64,000 nt of DNA, from NCBI RefSeq assembly GCF_020034665.1, contig NZ_JAIQDI010000002.1:2046001-2110000 (forward strand), written 5' to 3'. Source of the stretch: Niabella beijingensis (lineage in GTDB: Bacteria; Bacteroidota; Bacteroidia; Chitinophagales; Chitinophagaceae). Position numbers and translations under genes: made by a program. This document shows positions 35,878 through 45,858 of this stretch, in pieces (the first letter of the stretch is position 1; every line of letters begins with the position of its first letter). The notes beneath the pieces are model-generated. The model searched no databases and was not told where the DNA came from. It worked only from the letters and a program-made list of their open reading frames with translations.

Positions 35878-37689
35878 CTACCAGCCGGGATTTTGCGTAA
35901 GCGATCCCTGGCCTAATGTGATCTGATCGGTGGGAATCGGGCTCAGGTAAAGTTTATCATTCCAGGTACGCATGGCTCGGGTATAGGGTGCCACCACTTT
36001 TTTCTGTTTACCATCCCAATCTGCAAACGTAGTGGTATTAACTCCCAGGAAGACATTCGAATTAAAATAACTGTTATACATATTTTGTACGGCGGTACTT
36101 GCAACAATACCATACACGGTCTTGGGATTCTCAATCAGTTTCCCGGCGTTCCAGCGTACAATATCATCCCAACGGAATCCTTCAAATGCCAGTTCGATCC
36201 GCCGTTCTCTGCGGATCTCATAGATCAGCGGAGATACCGCATAGCCGTACCGCGCTCTTCCCGCAATGGTGGTGGCAGCAGGATCCGCAGGAGGATTTAT
36301 CAGCAGCCGGGCCATTTTGCCGTTGGGCAGGGAAGGCTCGTCCAGCCGCGCCCGCAGCAGATTCACCGACTTGTCCAGGTCAGCCTGTGTAATAGTGCCC
36401 AGCTCGGCCAGCGCCTCGGCATAGATCAGCAGCACTTCCGCATACCGGAATACGAACATATCATAGGTCGTCTGATTCGCTTCATTCTGCTGAGGGATGG
36501 GACTCCGGAATTTCATAGACAGGTAACCGGTAGGCGAACCGCTGTTCACGGTTGTAAAATAATTTGATGTAGGACTGGTGTTGTTTAGAAAAGTGGGAAG
36601 GAACCGGTTATCGATCATGTTCCGTAAACGCGGATCACGATTCTGAAATTCAAGCGTGGTGGAATCATCGCCCTTGTATCTCGGACTTAGCCGTACCGGC
36701 AAACCATCATCACAGAGAAAATCCTCGATCAGGTCCTTGCTTATCCCCGTTCCTGATTCACCGGAGGTCCTCGACAAGCCGCTGGTCAGCACATTTACCA
36801 GGTAGATCTTGGGCAGTACGCATTCTTTATTTCCGGTAAGGTCTTCAGTAATGAATTGCTCGCGGTAATACAACGGATAATCCTTCGCTGCATGGGTATT
36901 GGTCTTGGCATCTACCAGGTCTCCGGTTTTAAAATAATACAATGCTGCCGGCCGCACAATCTCGTAGCGGTTACTTTGCATCATCTGCCGCGCCGCGTTA
37001 ACGGCTTTATTCAGATAAGCCTCCCATCCGGCAATGCTGCGGTATTTCATCCAGGTGCCCTGGTACAGGTTCACCCGTGCCAGCAGTTGCAGGGCCGCAT
37101 ATTTGTGCAGCCGACCCAATTCTGCGTTATTCGGCTCCGGCAGGTTATTCACTGCAAAATTCAGATCTTCAATCACACTGTCGATCACCGTTTGCCGCGG
37201 GGTCCGTTGTTTATAGAGGAAAGTGGTATCATTAACATTCAGGTCCTGGTTGATCCAGGGCACATCACCAAATGTTTTTACCTTATTAAAATATTCATAG
37301 GCTCTGAAGAAACGGATCTCACCTACATACTGATTGATCTTAACCGGGTCATCCACTACTTCCCGGTAACGGAGTAAAAAATAATTGGCGTTGCGGATAT
37401 TCGACCAATCAGAATTATCCCAGCCACCGCCGCTTGCGGGCACTACCACATCGCCATACAACCAGGTGTTCGGTGTATTCTTCACACAGTTATCGCTTCG
37501 TTCGTCCGCATCGATATTTGGCACATAAAGAGCGGAATAAAAATTATTGCAATATAGTTTCAGGTTATCGATGCTGCTCCAGAAATTCAGATCCGTAATG
37601 GCATCCTGGGGCATGCGGTCCAGCACTTTTTTACAGGAGCTGCCCAGCAGCAGCAGTGCGGCTATATATAAAATTTGTTTTGTTTTCAT
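35878..37689 (-). CDS. SusD/RagB-type glycan-binding lipoprotein (PUL 2)
   Basis: A 603-aa lipoprotein with a lipobox-like LLLGSSC (Cys ~19). The N-terminal SusD-like helices (WSSIDNLKLYCNNFYSALY; VGEIRFFRAYEYFNKVKTFGDVPWI) and the C-terminal RagB domain (FVFRYAEVLLIYAEALAELG; RRERRIELAFEGFRWDDIVRW) are intact. It pairs with SusC, encoded 41 bp upstream on the same strand. It is longer than the PUL 1 protein, in the usual range for glycan-binding SusD proteins of Chitinophagaceae. Together with the fucosidase, the locus probably targets a fucose-containing glycan. Confidence 0.95.
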   Translation of the reverse strand: MKTKQILYIAALLLLGSSCKKVLDRMPQDAITDLNFWSSIDNLKLYCNNFYSALYVPNIDADERSDNCVKNTPNTWLYGDVVVPASGGGWDNSDWSNIRNANYFLLRYREVVDDPVKINQYVGEIRFFRAYEYFNKVKTFGDVPWINQDLNVNDTTFLYKQRTPRQTVIDSVIEDLNFAVNNLPEPNNAELGRLHKYAALQLLARVNLYQGTWMKYRSIAGWEAYLNKAVNAARQMMQSNRYEIVRPAALYYFKTGDLVDAKTNTHAAKDYPLYYREQFITEDLTGNKECVLPKIYLVNVLTSGLSRTSGESGTGISKDLIEDFLCDDGLPVRLSPRYKGDDSTTLEFQNRDPRLRNMIDNRFLPTFLNNTSPTSNYFTTVNSGSPTGYLSMKFRSPIPQQNEANQTTYDMFVFRYAEVLLIYAEALAELGTITQADLDKSVNLLRARLDEPSLPNGKMARLLINPPADPAATTIAGRARYGYAVSPLIYEIRRERRIELAFEGFRWDDIVRWNAGKLIENPKTVYGIVASTAVQNMYNSYFNSNVFLGVNTTTFADWDGKQKKVVAPYTRAMRTWNDKLYLSPIPTDQITLGQGSLTQNPGW

Positions 37690-37730
37690 GTGTAATTTTT
37701 TTATGGTTCCTGTTGTAATCCAACCGGGCC

Positions 37731-40700
37731 TTATTTTAAATTGATGTTGATGCCGAAGGACCAGGATTTGGTAATGGGATATCCCATCAGGCTCAGGTTT
37801 TCAGGATCATATAATTTTGACAGCTTTGTAAAGGTGAGCACATTCTGCCCGGTAATATAAAGCTTCAGGTTGCTGATCCTCGCCCGCTGCAACCAGGGCT
37901 GGGTAAAGGTATAGCCCAGTGTTACCTGTTTTACACGCAGATAGGCGGCGTTCTGCAAATAACGGTCAACAGCATTCGAATATCCAAAACCACCACGGTT
38001 ACCACGTGCGCCGTCAATGTATACACGGGGCAGATAGCCGCCGGGATTTTGATAGGACCAGTAATCCATCGCCGCTTCCATTGGTACATCCCACTCGCTG
38101 CCGATACCAAAGAAACGGCCATCGGGAACAAAATCCTGTTTTGCAACCCCCTGAAGGAAAAGATCGAAATCAAATTGCTTCCAGGTAATACCGCCGGTAA
38201 CGCCATACATGTAATGCGGATTTCGGTTACCGATAATGGTCAGGTCGCCACTGTTATCTGCGGTACCGTTTCCGTTGGTTATTTTATTATCGCCGTTCAG
38301 GTCGATGTATTTTACATCCCCGGCATGCCACTGGTTATTGTATAACTGCGACTGGTCGATACTATATCCGGCGGCTTCTGCATCCGAAGCGAACAACCCT
38401 GCCGACTTCAGTCCCCATATTTCCCCCAGCCGCTGCCCCACATAGAAACTGCTGTTATCATTGCTCAACAGCTTTGTGGGATTATTATATTCGGTGATAT
38501 AGGCATCCGAGTTCGACAACACAACCGAAGCCCGGTAAGAAAGTTCCGCACCCACATTATCACGCCATGCCAATGACAGTTCCCATCCCTTTGTTTTCAG
38601 GTTACCGGAGTTGGACCGGGGCACTTCCGTTCCCAGCACCGCAGGTAATGGTGATCTGGGAGCAAACATACCACTGGTATACCGGGTGTAATAGTCATAC
38701 GCCAGGCTCAGCCGGTGTTGGAGAAACTCCATCTCCGTTCCCACATTCCACTGGCTTACTTTTTCCCAGCTAAAAGTGGGACTCACCAATCCCCCGGGCG
38801 CAATGCCTACAGGAAGTGTGGTGGTGTTTCCTAAGATATAGGGATAGGCTGCATTGATGTTATAAAAGGACAGGTATGGAAAGTATCCGAATTTATCAGG
38901 GTCCAGTGTCTGGTTTCCCAACCTTCCATAGGAGCCTTTTATTTTAAATTCATTGAACACTTCGGAAAGTCCGGTATTGTTCTTCCAGAACTGCTCATTG
39001 CTGATCCTCCAGGCGGCAGATACCGAGGGGTTAAATACATAACGGCTGTCCGGTGCAAATACGCTGGAACCATCATAACGCCCTACCAGACCCAAGTAAT
39101 AGCGGTTGTCGTAATCGTAGTTAAGGCGTGCAAAATAACCCTGCACCGCCCAGCTGGGGATCGATTCATCCACGGCCATGTCTCCTGTAGCCCTGTTGAG
39201 CACCGGCAGGTTGTTGTCGATAAGGTTTTTGCGCTGCGCTGAATAAAACTTGATCTGTTTCACTTCTTCGTTATAACCCGCCATCAGACTGAGGTTGTGG
39301 AGCCCGATCTTTTTGGTATAGTTGCCGTAAATATTCAGCGCATGATAATAATCGTTGTTATTGCCCAGGTTCACCAGGTTAGGATTGGTCCAGGGATAAA
39401 TATTATAAGTACCATCGGCATGGTATTCCCGGAAGAGCTGTGAGGTGAATTCGGTATTATCCGAATAAGGATTAAAGGTATAGTCGATATTCAGGTTCAG
39501 CTCCTTTACCGGGGTGATGGTAGCCGCAGCAGTAGCCCACAGGTCGTTCACCTTTTTTTGACTATGTCCGCCCAGGGCCCCTACAGCAAAGAGATTGGTG
39601 AAGCTACCCTGACCAGCAAAGTTCCCGTCCGGATGCCGGATGGGCATCAGCGGCCGCAGATCATTCTTTAGCTGGCCGCTGCTTTCCGTGATACCGGAGT
39701 TACCACCGGTTCCGCCGGAAGGATGATCCTCAAAGGAATAAGTATAGCGCACTTTACCCGTAACCTTCAGCCACTTCGTCACATCAGAACTGATGGACAG
39801 GTTGATATTGTGCCGCTGGTAATAGTCCTTATATGATTTCAGGAAACCGTTCTGCCGCATGTTCCCGTACGACATGTAATAAGAAGTATTTTTTGAACCA
39901 CCGCTTACGGAAACATTGCTCTGGATAAGGCTTCCGCGTTTGTATAATTCAGATGTCCAGTCGGTATTGCCTACATAAGTGTAATAACCCGTTTTATCGA
40001 TCGAGGGATCATAAAGCACATAAGGGTTATTTACCGGGTCATTGAAATAAGCCGTAACACCGTCCCGGATACGCTGCGAGAAATACGCTCCGTTACCGGC
40101 ATTGATATTGGCCGAATCCATATAATTAATATAGGTAAGAGAGTTGACGTAGCGCGGACGCAATGTAAGATCGTTGAGCGCATAGGACCCGGAAACCGAT
40201 ACTACCGGCGACTGGTCTTTTTTACCGCTCTTTGTCGTGATCAATATAACACCATAGGCGGCACGGGCTCCGTAAATAGCGGCAGACGCACCATCTTTTA
40301 AAATTGTAACACTGGCTACATCATTCGGGTTTACAAGATTTGGATCCTGTACCACTCCGTCTACCAGTATCAGCGGCCCTCCTCCGTTTATAGAGGTGAT
40401 CCCCCTGATATTGAAATTGGCCCCCTTCCCCGGTGCTCCCCCCTGCATGGTGATCTGCAGATTGGGTACCACACCCTGAAGACCTGCACCGATATTGGTA
40501 ATTGGGCGATTTTCCAGCACCTTGCCCGACACCTGGGTAATGGCAGCAGATACATCGCCTTTCTTTTGAGTACCATATCCCACCACCACTACTTCATCCA
40601 GCTTGCTGTCGGCCTTTTCCAGTGAAATGTTTATGGTAGTCCGTTTGTTTACATTAATGGTCTGCGTAAGGTACCCGACCGACGACACTTCCAGCACCGC

Positions 40701-41219
40701 GTCTTCATCCACCTGTATGGAATACTTCCCGGCTTCATTGGTCATTACCCCCGTGCTCTGCCCCTTCACGGTAATGCTTGCGCCAGAAAGGGGCTTTCCC
40801 TCCGTATCTGTTACCGTACCGGTAACCGTCAGCTGATCTGCCTTAATGGTCCGGGCACCTCCTTCGCGGATGATAATGGTCTTTTCCACGATACTGTAAG
40901 TCAGCAGCTGATCAGTCAGCAACAGATCCAGTGCCTTGCGCAGCGGCATATTCTTTACCGATATGCTCACCGGCCTGCTGTTACGGAGCAGCGCATCCTT
41001 GTACAGGAAATTATACCCTGTCTGCCTTTTTATTTCTCCAAAAATAGCGGTAAGACCTCCTTTCTTTTTAGAAAGTGTTACATTCTGACCACTTACCGCA
41101 GCCGATGCGTGGATAGCGGTTGCAAGTAAAAAAATAACGGAAAGCTTCATACACAATAGCAATTTGTGGATCCCTTTTCGCCGCTGGCGAAAAGTGCAAT
41201 CGTCCGGATAGAAATTCAT
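37731..41219 (-). CDS. SusC/RagA-type TonB-dependent outer-membrane transporter with STN domain (PUL 2)
   Basis: A 1162-aa protein; an internal Met at residue 24 ([17 protein letters not shown]) begins the hydrophobic signal, so the true start may be 41150. Domains: STN (~50-120, [20 protein letters not shown]); CarboxypepD_reg-like (~130-205, [22 protein letters not shown]); TonB box-like [20 protein letters not shown]; plug; beta-barrel to the C-terminus. The STN domain and the upstream FecR and ECF sigma genes (117 bp and farther) indicate substrate-induced trans-envelope signalling. No truncation. Confidence 0.95.
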   Translation of the reverse strand: MNFYPDDCTFRQRRKGIHKLLLCMKLSVIFLLATAIHASAAVSGQNVTLSKKKGGLTAIFGEIKRQTGYNFLYKDALLRNSRPVSISVKNMPLRKALDLLLTDQLLTYSIVEKTIIIREGGARTIKADQLTVTGTVTDTEGKPLSGASITVKGQSTGVMTNEAGKYSIQVDEDAVLEVSSVGYLTQTINVNKRTTINISLEKADSKLDEVVVVGYGTQKKGDVSAAITQVSGKVLENRPITNIGAGLQGVVPNLQITMQGGAPGKGANFNIRGITSINGGGPLILVDGVVQDPNLVNPNDVASVTILKDGASAAIYGARAAYGVILITTKSGKKDQSPVVSVSGSYALNDLTLRPRYVNSLTYINYMDSANINAGNGAYFSQRIRDGVTAYFNDPVNNPYVLYDPSIDKTGYYTYVGNTDWTSELYKRGSLIQSNVSVSGGSKNTSYYMSYGNMRQNGFLKSYKDYYQRHNINLSISSDVTKWLKVTGKVRYTYSFEDHPSGGTGGNSGITESSGQLKNDLRPLMPIRHPDGNFAGQGSFTNLFAVGALGGHSQKKVNDLWATAAATITPVKELNLNIDYTFNPYSDNTEFTSQLFREYHADGTYNIYPWTNPNLVNLGNNNDYYHALNIYGNYTKKIGLHNLSLMAGYNEEVKQIKFYSAQRKNLIDNNLPVLNRATGDMAVDESIPSWAVQGYFARLNYDYDNRYYLGLVGRYDGSSVFAPDSRYVFNPSVSAAWRISNEQFWKNNTGLSEVFNEFKIKGSYGRLGNQTLDPDKFGYFPYLSFYNINAAYPYILGNTTTLPVGIAPGGLVSPTFSWEKVSQWNVGTEMEFLQHRLSLAYDYYTRYTSGMFAPRSPLPAVLGTEVPRSNSGNLKTKGWELSLAWRDNVGAELSYRASVVLSNSDAYITEYNNPTKLLSNDNSSFYVGQRLGEIWGLKSAGLFASDAEAAGYSIDQSQLYNNQWHAGDVKYIDLNGDNKITNGNGTADNSGDLTIIGNRNPHYMYGVTGGITWKQFDFDLFLQGVAKQDFVPDGRFFGIGSEWDVPMEAAMDYWSYQNPGGYLPRVYIDGARGNRGGFGYSNAVDRYLQNAAYLRVKQVTLGYTFTQPWLQRARISNLKLYITGQNVLTFTKLSKLYDPENLSLMGYPITKSWSFGININLK

Positions 41220-41232
41220 ACTTTTGCGATAC

Positions 41233-41249
41233 CCTGCCTGACCGGCAGG
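41233..41249. repeat. short G+C-rich palindromic repeat in the susC leader (PUL 2)
   Basis: CCTGCC (41233-41238) and GGCAGG (41244-41249) form a 6-bp stem with a 5-nt loop. Similar elements lie at 18593 and 26830. The copy at 18593 is likewise just upstream of a susC gene. Confidence 0.45.
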
Positions 41250-41335
41250 TGGGTTTGGTGAATAGATGATTGGTATAAAAATTTATTTGCTAAACACTCC
41301 GGCGGGAAGTGGCTTCAACACTTTCCGCTTTTTAT

Positions 41336-42439
41336 TTATTTGTTTTTGCTTACGATGATGCGGCGCCCTTTGATCTCGAATTGCAGTCCGCTGGTAAGCG
41401 CCAGCATTTCCAGCACCTTCGAGGCATTGATGTTACGGTTTACACTGCCGGATAAAGTGATTTTCGGAACCGGTCCTTCATAAAACACTTCCACATCATA
41501 CCAGCGGCCTATTTCCTGCAGGATCTCATCCAGCGCCGTCTCCTTAAAATCAAAAAGCTGGCTCTTCCAGGCCACGGCGCTCACTGTATCCGACTTCATA
41601 ATATCTACAGCTTCCGTAATTACCGCTGCCTGTCCGGGATTGATAAGGTTTGAATCCTTTTGATTACTTACCTGTACCAGCCCCTGCAGCAGGGTCACTT
41701 TTATTTTATTATCAAATGTGTTGATGTTAAAATGTGTCCCCAGCACTTTTACCTCTGTTTTTCCGTTCTCCACCACAAAAGGTTTATTTTCCTGATGAGC
41801 TACTTCAAAATAGGCCTCTCCGCTTACCTGTACCCGGCGTTCGGCCGCGGCAAACTGCAACGGATATTTTACTGAGCTTTCGGCATTCAGCCAAAGCCGG
41901 GTACTGTCTGCCAGTACAATCTCTATCGGCTGGCTGCCGCGCGGGTTAAAAATGGTGTTATACCCTTTTGCGTTTGCCGGGCGGCTGATGGTTGACGACC
42001 GTACCGCCCTGCTAGCCTTCAGCAATTGCTTATCGCCGTTTTCTAAAAAAAGTACGGCGTTGGCAGCGGCGGGTGGCGCCACATCTGTAATAACAGGCAC
42101 CAGGGCCTGCTGCTTTTTTCCGGAGCGGGATGATGGCAGCAACCCGCCCACTGCCAACACCAGTAACACAGCAGCCGCTGCGATCCACCAGCCGGGCGCT
42201 ATCTTTTTAACCTGATGCTGCGGCAACCGGCGCTGAATGTGCCGGTACAGCCGTTCCGATTCCTTAACGGTAAGAAATTTTTCAAACGCCAACCGGTCCC
42301 AGCAGGTATCGATCAGGGCTTCAATTGCTGCGGCATGCTCCGCACTCAGATAATATCCATACAACTCATCGGTTTCAGCTGTAGTAGCTGTTCCATCTGC
42401 AAGCAACTGAAGTAATTCTTCGATCCTGGATTTAAGCAT
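41336..42439 (-). CDS. FecR-family anti-sigma factor (PUL 2)
   Basis: A 367-aa inner-membrane protein. It has an N-terminal cytoplasmic region (1-80), a transmembrane helix (~86-102, WWIAAAAVLLVLAVGG), a FecR domain (~160-260, with GEAYFEVAHQENKPFVV and VLGTHFNINTF) and a C-terminal DUF4974 domain (~285-365). It holds the ECF sigma factor encoded 74 bp upstream until the STN domain of SusC signals. It serves as the uninterrupted comparison for the PUL 1 FecR, which carries ~13 extra residues in the linker before VLGTHF. Confidence 0.93.
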   Translation of the reverse strand: MLKSRIEELLQLLADGTATTAETDELYGYYLSAEHAAAIEALIDTCWDRLAFEKFLTVKESERLYRHIQRRLPQHQVKKIAPGWWIAAAAVLLVLAVGGLLPSSRSGKKQQALVPVITDVAPPAAANAVLFLENGDKQLLKASRAVRSSTISRPANAKGYNTIFNPRGSQPIEIVLADSTRLWLNAESSVKYPLQFAAAERRVQVSGEAYFEVAHQENKPFVVENGKTEVKVLGTHFNINTFDNKIKVTLLQGLVQVSNQKDSNLINPGQAAVITEAVDIMKSDTVSAVAWKSQLFDFKETALDEILQEIGRWYDVEVFYEGPVPKITLSGSVNRNINASKVLEMLALTSGLQFEIKGRRIIVSKNK

Positions 42440-42513
42440 TACGGCATCCCTTTTTTAACCATCAGGTATCTATAAGACAAGCGGCAATTAAAAAAGGGCT
42501 AGTGCTATTAAAA

Positions 42514-43086
42514 TTATTTTTTTGAAAGAAAAACTACCGTAATGATCACTTCTATATGGTTTTTACAAAAGGCGATAACTGAAGCGGTGGCTGCTTTTAA
42601 ATGATTTTTTACGGTGTGGATGCTCAGGTTCATAATAGAAGCGATCTCTGCAACCTTAAAGCCCTCCTGTTTATTAAGCACATAGGCTTTTTTCTGTTGT
42701 TCCGGCAAGCGGTCGATGGCTTTCTGTATCAGGTGATTGATCTCTTTTTGTTCCAGCCCTGGTGTGATAAGGGTTTCAGCCGGCTGGTGCGATTGTGCTT
42801 TATAAATAAGCCGCTCCCTGGCTACTCTTGTAAGCACATTCAGGGTGTGGTTTTTCACGATGATCTTCAGCCAGGCTTCAAAATGCTGCACCTCCTGCAA
42901 CACTTCCTTCTTGTTCCAGATCTTTAAAAACACATCCTGAACAATGTCTTCCGCAATGGTTTGGGACCGGGTCAGGTAATACCCGATGGAATAGATCTGC
43001 TGATGATAGCGGTCATATAATTCCCGGAAGGCGCTTTCTTCGCCCCTAATAATCCGCTCCAGTAAAACCTCAGTTGCTACTTCCAT
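42514..43086 (-). CDS. ECF-type RNA polymerase sigma factor (PUL 2)
   Basis: About 190 aa from the ATG at 43086. The frame is open upstream but the extra 46 residues are not sigma-like and include the probable promoter. Region 2 lies at ~10-80 (SAFRELYDRYHQQIYSIGYYLT; DIVQDVFLKIW), region 4 at ~115-170 (LPEQQKKAYVLNKQEGFKVAEIA, HTH LSIHTVKNHLKAA). The C-terminus is hydrophobic (IEVIITVVFLSKK), as in many Bacteroidota ECF factors. It is the first gene of PUL 2, upstream of the FecR gene. Confidence 0.92.
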   Translation of the reverse strand: MEVATEVLLERIIRGEESAFRELYDRYHQQIYSIGYYLTRSQTIAEDIVQDVFLKIWNKKEVLQEVQHFEAWLKIIVKNHTLNVLTRVARERLIYKAQSHQPAETLITPGLEQKEINHLIQKAIDRLPEQQKKAYVLNKQEGFKVAEIASIMNLSIHTVKNHLKAATASVIAFCKNHIEVIITVVFLSKK

Positions 43087-43251
43087 AACCCTGCCAGCTG
43101 TAGCGGATAAAAGTAGCGATAAAATCGCAAACACAGGTACTAACCGGATTTTGCATCCTATCACCCAGCGGCACAAAGGCTTATACGATTTTACAGGATC
43201 CGGCGGAGTAAACAGGATTATCAAATACTTAAATTATTTTAACTGCCATTA

Positions 43252-43452
43252 TTATTGCTTCTTCTTCCCCGCTGCATCCAGCAGCTCCATCAGTTCGGTA
43301 AGCGTTACCACTATATTCGAGAAGCCTGTAATGGTCCCGTCCGGAAAAAATCCGATGTAGTGCGTAAGCAGTGTACGCAGGTTACTGTTAACCTCGCTTC
43401 CGGGATATTGGCGCAGCCAGTGTTTTAGCTTTTGTGTTTTTTTCTTTTTCAT
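43252..43452 (-). CDS. small hypothetical protein downstream of the SymE-like gene
   Basis: A 66-aa basic-ended protein, Lys-rich at both termini. Its start codon lies inside the last ~65 bp of the SymE-like gene in another frame, which suggests translational coupling. It contains a YIGFFPDGTITGFSN segment and an ELMELL helix; I do not recognise a family. Possible antidote or accessory to the SymE-like gene, but that is only a positional inference. Confidence 0.4.
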   Translation of the reverse strand: MKKKKTQKLKHWLRQYPGSEVNSNLRTLLTHYIGFFPDGTITGFSNIVVTLTELMELLDAAGKKKQ

Positions 43453-43693
43453 GGTGGGTTGTTTTTTGGTGCGCGGGCTTTTGGGCCGCGCGGTTAGTAG
43501 TAATGATTAGTTTATTACGCCCCGTGGTCACCTGTATGGTATTGCCCGGTGCAAAGCCGCAGGCCGCCAGCCATTGGCCCAGCAGCCGTATCTCCGGCAG
43601 GCAGGTTATCACCTCCCGGCCATAAGCCGTGCGGCGCAGTATTATTTTGGGGTACACCTTTAGCAGGCGCACCCTGGCAGGGTTGTTTTTCAT
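43388..43693 (-). CDS. SymE-like type I toxin-family protein
   Basis: About 101 aa from the ATG at 43693; the frame runs upstream to 43792, but that part overlaps a duplicated non-coding block. Residues ~10-70 match the SymE domain, which derives from the AbrB-like DNA-binding fold: LPEIRLLGQWLAACGFAPGN followed by IQVTTGRNKLIITT. The C-terminal third is Lys/His-rich and disordered. SymE-type proteins are SOS-induced RNA-cleaving toxins or nucleoid-binding proteins, often controlled by an antisense RNA. The first copy of a 180-bp direct repeat lies just upstream and could hold the control region. The gene lies at the edge of an accessory island. Confidence 0.7.
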   Translation of the reverse strand: MKNNPARVRLLKVYPKIILRRTAYGREVITCLPEIRLLGQWLAACGFAPGNTIQVTTGRNKLIITTNRAAQKPAHQKTTHHEKEKNTKAKTLAAPISRKRG

Positions 43694-43751
43694 AGTTGCT
43701 GTAATTTTCCTGGGTGATTGGTGTAAGATTAAGAATAAGATCGTTAACCTC

Positions 43752-43931
43752 AGCCAACGATCGCATATCCTGTAAGACAATAAAGCCTTCATCCGGCTGA
43801 AACCTCCGGCAGATCGGTATCTCCCTTACAACTTATAAATATAAACAGGCGCAGTGCGCCGCTTCTCTTTGTAAGCCCGGCTACCTGGCGCCCCTCCCAG
43901 CCGCAGCGCGGCGATAATCTGCTGCACGGCC
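43752..43931. repeat. ~180-bp direct repeat, copy 1
   Basis: The block beginning AGCCAACGATCGCATATCC and ending near GATAATCTGCTGCACGGC is repeated almost identically at 44184-44364. The start-to-start distance is 432 bp. No supported reading frame runs through it. It borders the 5' end of the SymE-like gene. Confidence 0.85.
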
Positions 43932-44183
43932 CCTGTGCCGTCTTGCGCTATTCCCGGTGCGCTGCACCTTCATCGCCTGTTCTTGCCATTACTTTTAATA
44001 TTAGCGCTGCGCTGCAGCGTTCTAATGGCAAACATTAGCCTTTCGTATATGCGAAATATCCGGAGAAACGCTGTGCAGCCGAACGGCCCCCCAGCCGTCA
44101 AACACCCCCGGTCCTACTGGGGATGCTTCGGCGCCGCTGCGCTGTGCTCAGCATGACGGAAGTATAATTATCGTCGTCGCCCT

Positions 44184-44364
44184 GAGCCAACGATCGCATA
44201 TCCTGTAAGACAATAAAGCCTTCATCCGGCTGAAACCTCCGGCAGATCGGTATCTCCCTTACAACTTATTAAATATAAACAGGCGCAGCGCGCCGCTTCT
44301 CTTTGTAAGCCCGGCTACCTGGCGCCCCTCCCAGCCGCGGCGCGGCGATAACCTGCTGCACAGC
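44184..44364. repeat. ~180-bp direct repeat, copy 2
   Basis: Second copy of the 43752 block, with a few substitutions and one inserted base. It lies just downstream of the G+C-rich orphan gene. The intervening 44000-44160 stretch is non-coding, with a GGGGATGCTTCGG...CTCAGCATGACGG segment of the kind scattered in Bacteroidota genomes. Confidence 0.85.
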
Positions 44365-44377
44365 ATCACAAATCACA

Positions 44378-44941
44378 TTACCCCCGCACCCACACCAAAT
44401 GTGCCGCCTCCAGCAGCTTTATCAGCTCCGTATACATACGCAGGGCGCCAGGCCGCAGCGCCGTACTACAGGGGCTTAGCGCCGCCTCCACCACCGCCTC
44501 CCAATCCTGCACCCGCCGGGCCAGGCCCCGCCTGCCAAACAGTTTTTTAAACACCTGGTACGGGCGGCAATATTCTTTAAGCGTAAGGCAGCGCGGCAGG
44601 TCGCCCCAGCCATCCTGCCGGCCCACGCGGCAGCAATAATCCTGCGGGCGCGGCATTTCCCCCTCCGCGGTGGCAGCCTCCGCCCCCCGGGCCTTCCGTA
44701 GCGCATGTGCCGCCCGCAGTGCAGAGCGTACTACCTTCATATCCAGCAGCAGGGCACCCGCCGCGCGCCGCCGGTACTCCTTATCTGCCGCAGCATGGGC
44801 CACTACCCGTTTTATTTCCCGGCGCCAGTAGGCCATATCCGCATAGGAAAATACTTCGGCAAACACTGTTACGGGGTCGCCCGGGCGGCCCCTGGTCCAG
44901 CACGCCGTATTAAAAGGGTCTTTGGGTATTTTACGTTTCAT
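44378..44941 (-). CDS. hypothetical protein, very G+C-rich gene
   Basis: A 187-aa protein from the ATG at 44941; the longer frame adds 24 residues in the promoter region. It is Ala/Arg-rich and largely helical, with a FNTACWTRGRPGDPV segment near the N-terminus and paired Cys (CC) near residue 105. No domain is recognised. By eye, parts of the gene exceed 70% G+C, against about 50% for the chromosome and about 35% for the block beginning at 45.9 kb, which suggests a separate origin. It is divergent from the XRE regulator at 45131, with a paired operator-like repeat between them. Confidence 0.6.
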   Translation of the reverse strand: MKRKIPKDPFNTACWTRGRPGDPVTVFAEVFSYADMAYWRREIKRVVAHAAADKEYRRRAAGALLLDMKVVRSALRAAHALRKARGAEAATAEGEMPRPQDYCCRVGRQDGWGDLPRCLTLKEYCRPYQVFKKLFGRRGLARRVQDWEAVVEAALSPCSTALRPGALRMYTELIKLLEAAHLVWVRG

Positions 44942-45021
44942 GGTTACTGTTTCAGGTTTGCTTTGGCGTGTTACAATACCACAAAGTAAGCCATCCCCAG
45001 GGGGGATATTCAAGTCCCCAT

Positions 45022-45054
45022 CCGTATATTTTATACCGGTTGCCGTATATTTTA
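45022..45054. promoter_or_regulatory. paired 12-bp direct repeat between divergent genes, operator candidate
   Basis: CCGTATATTTTA occurs at 45022-45033 and 45043-45054, a 21-bp offset (two helical turns). It lies between the start of the G+C-rich gene (minus) and the XRE regulator (plus). The geometry suits cooperative binding of the XRE regulator. Confidence 0.45.
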
Positions 45055-45092
45055 GCTATCTTTATACAGGCGGCTTATTAAGCGTAAAAGCC

Positions 45093-45100
45093 TAAATTTG
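45093..45100 (+). promoter_or_regulatory. Bacteroidota-type -7 box of the XRE regulator gene
   Basis: TAAATTTG fits TAnnTTTG exactly and is 31 bp before the ATG at 45131. Confidence 0.5.
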
Positions 45101-45130
45101 AACCTTTGATAAATACAATTTTTAGCTATT

Positions 45131-45517
45131 ATGGACAAAAAGATACATGAAGGCCGTAATGTAAAGCGTTTCCGCGAAATGCTGGGCATTAAACAGGAAA
45201 CACTGGCCCTGGAGCTGGGCGATGACTGGAACCAAAAGAAAATATCTATACTGGAAACCAAAGAAACCATTGATGTGCCCCTGCTGCAACAGATATCCAC
45301 TGTACTAAAAATACCGGTGGAGGCGTTTCAGAATTTTGATGAAGAACAAGCGGTGAATATTATTTCCAATACATTCAATGACCAAGCAAATGGGTATAAC
45401 TACTATCCAACATTCAATTTCAATCCCCTTGAAAAAATGGTGGAATTGTATGAGCGTATGCTGCAACAGCAAAAGGAAATGATTGAGAAGCTTGAAAAAT
45501 TAATTGAGGAAAAATAG
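45131..45517 (+). CDS. XRE-family helix-turn-helix regulator with C-terminal coiled coil
   Basis: A 128-aa protein. Residues ~8-65 form a Cro/C1-type HTH domain (NVKRFREMLGIKQETLALEL, then QQISTVLKIPVEAF). A linker rich in Asn/Tyr follows, and the C-terminal ~30 residues are a Glu/Lys heptad coiled coil likely to dimerise. This architecture is widespread as a small stand-alone regulator in Bacteroidota. Its gene is divergent from the 44378 gene and sits at the left border of the AT-rich defence-like block, so it may control that block or itself. Confidence 0.85.
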   Translation: MDKKIHEGRNVKRFREMLGIKQETLALELGDDWNQKKISILETKETIDVPLLQQISTVLKIPVEAFQNFDEEQAVNIISNTFNDQANGYNYYPTFNFNPLEKMVELYERMLQQQKEMIEKLEKLIEEK

Positions 45518-45665
45518 CGTTATAAGACTATTTACCAGAAACAAAATAAAAGAAAAAAAAGAATGCAAGACAAAGGACTGCGGATACCAAAGTGTCCTAC
45601 CTAACCATTTGAAGCTAATAAAATTGAATTTGTTTATTATGTTTATATCCAGTTTTGCAACCACT

Positions 45666-45767
45666 ATGAAGAAAAAACTACAGGTCGAGCTGGACAATTT
45701 TCCTTTTGAAGATTATCGACAGTATAACAATAAAATTGAGGAACATATTATTTTACCTCGATTTTAA
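45666..45767 (+). CDS. possible 33-aa remnant or small ORF
   Basis: A 33-codon frame from the ATG at 45666, part of a longer frame that opens from a TTG inside the end of the XRE gene. The peptide is charged and aromatic, without membrane segment. No family is recognised. It may be the leftover N-terminus of a lost gene. Confidence 0.2.
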   Translation: MKKKLQVELDNFPFEDYRQYNNKIEEHIILPRF

Positions 45768-45858
45768 CTTACACACTTTACGGGATACTCCCGATCTCTA
45801 CTAACATTAGCCAAGCACAGACTTTTAGGTAAAAAAGTCATCTATGTGTAAAATAAGA

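Noticed and set aside
43935..44156. 73-aa open frame between the two 180-bp repeats
   Set aside because: It covers dispersed intergenic-type sequence, with no domain and no ribosome site.
45504..45665. TTG-initiated extension upstream of the 33-codon frame
   Set aside because: It overlaps the end of the XRE gene and shows no family or ribosome site; only the final ATG part is listed, at low confidence.
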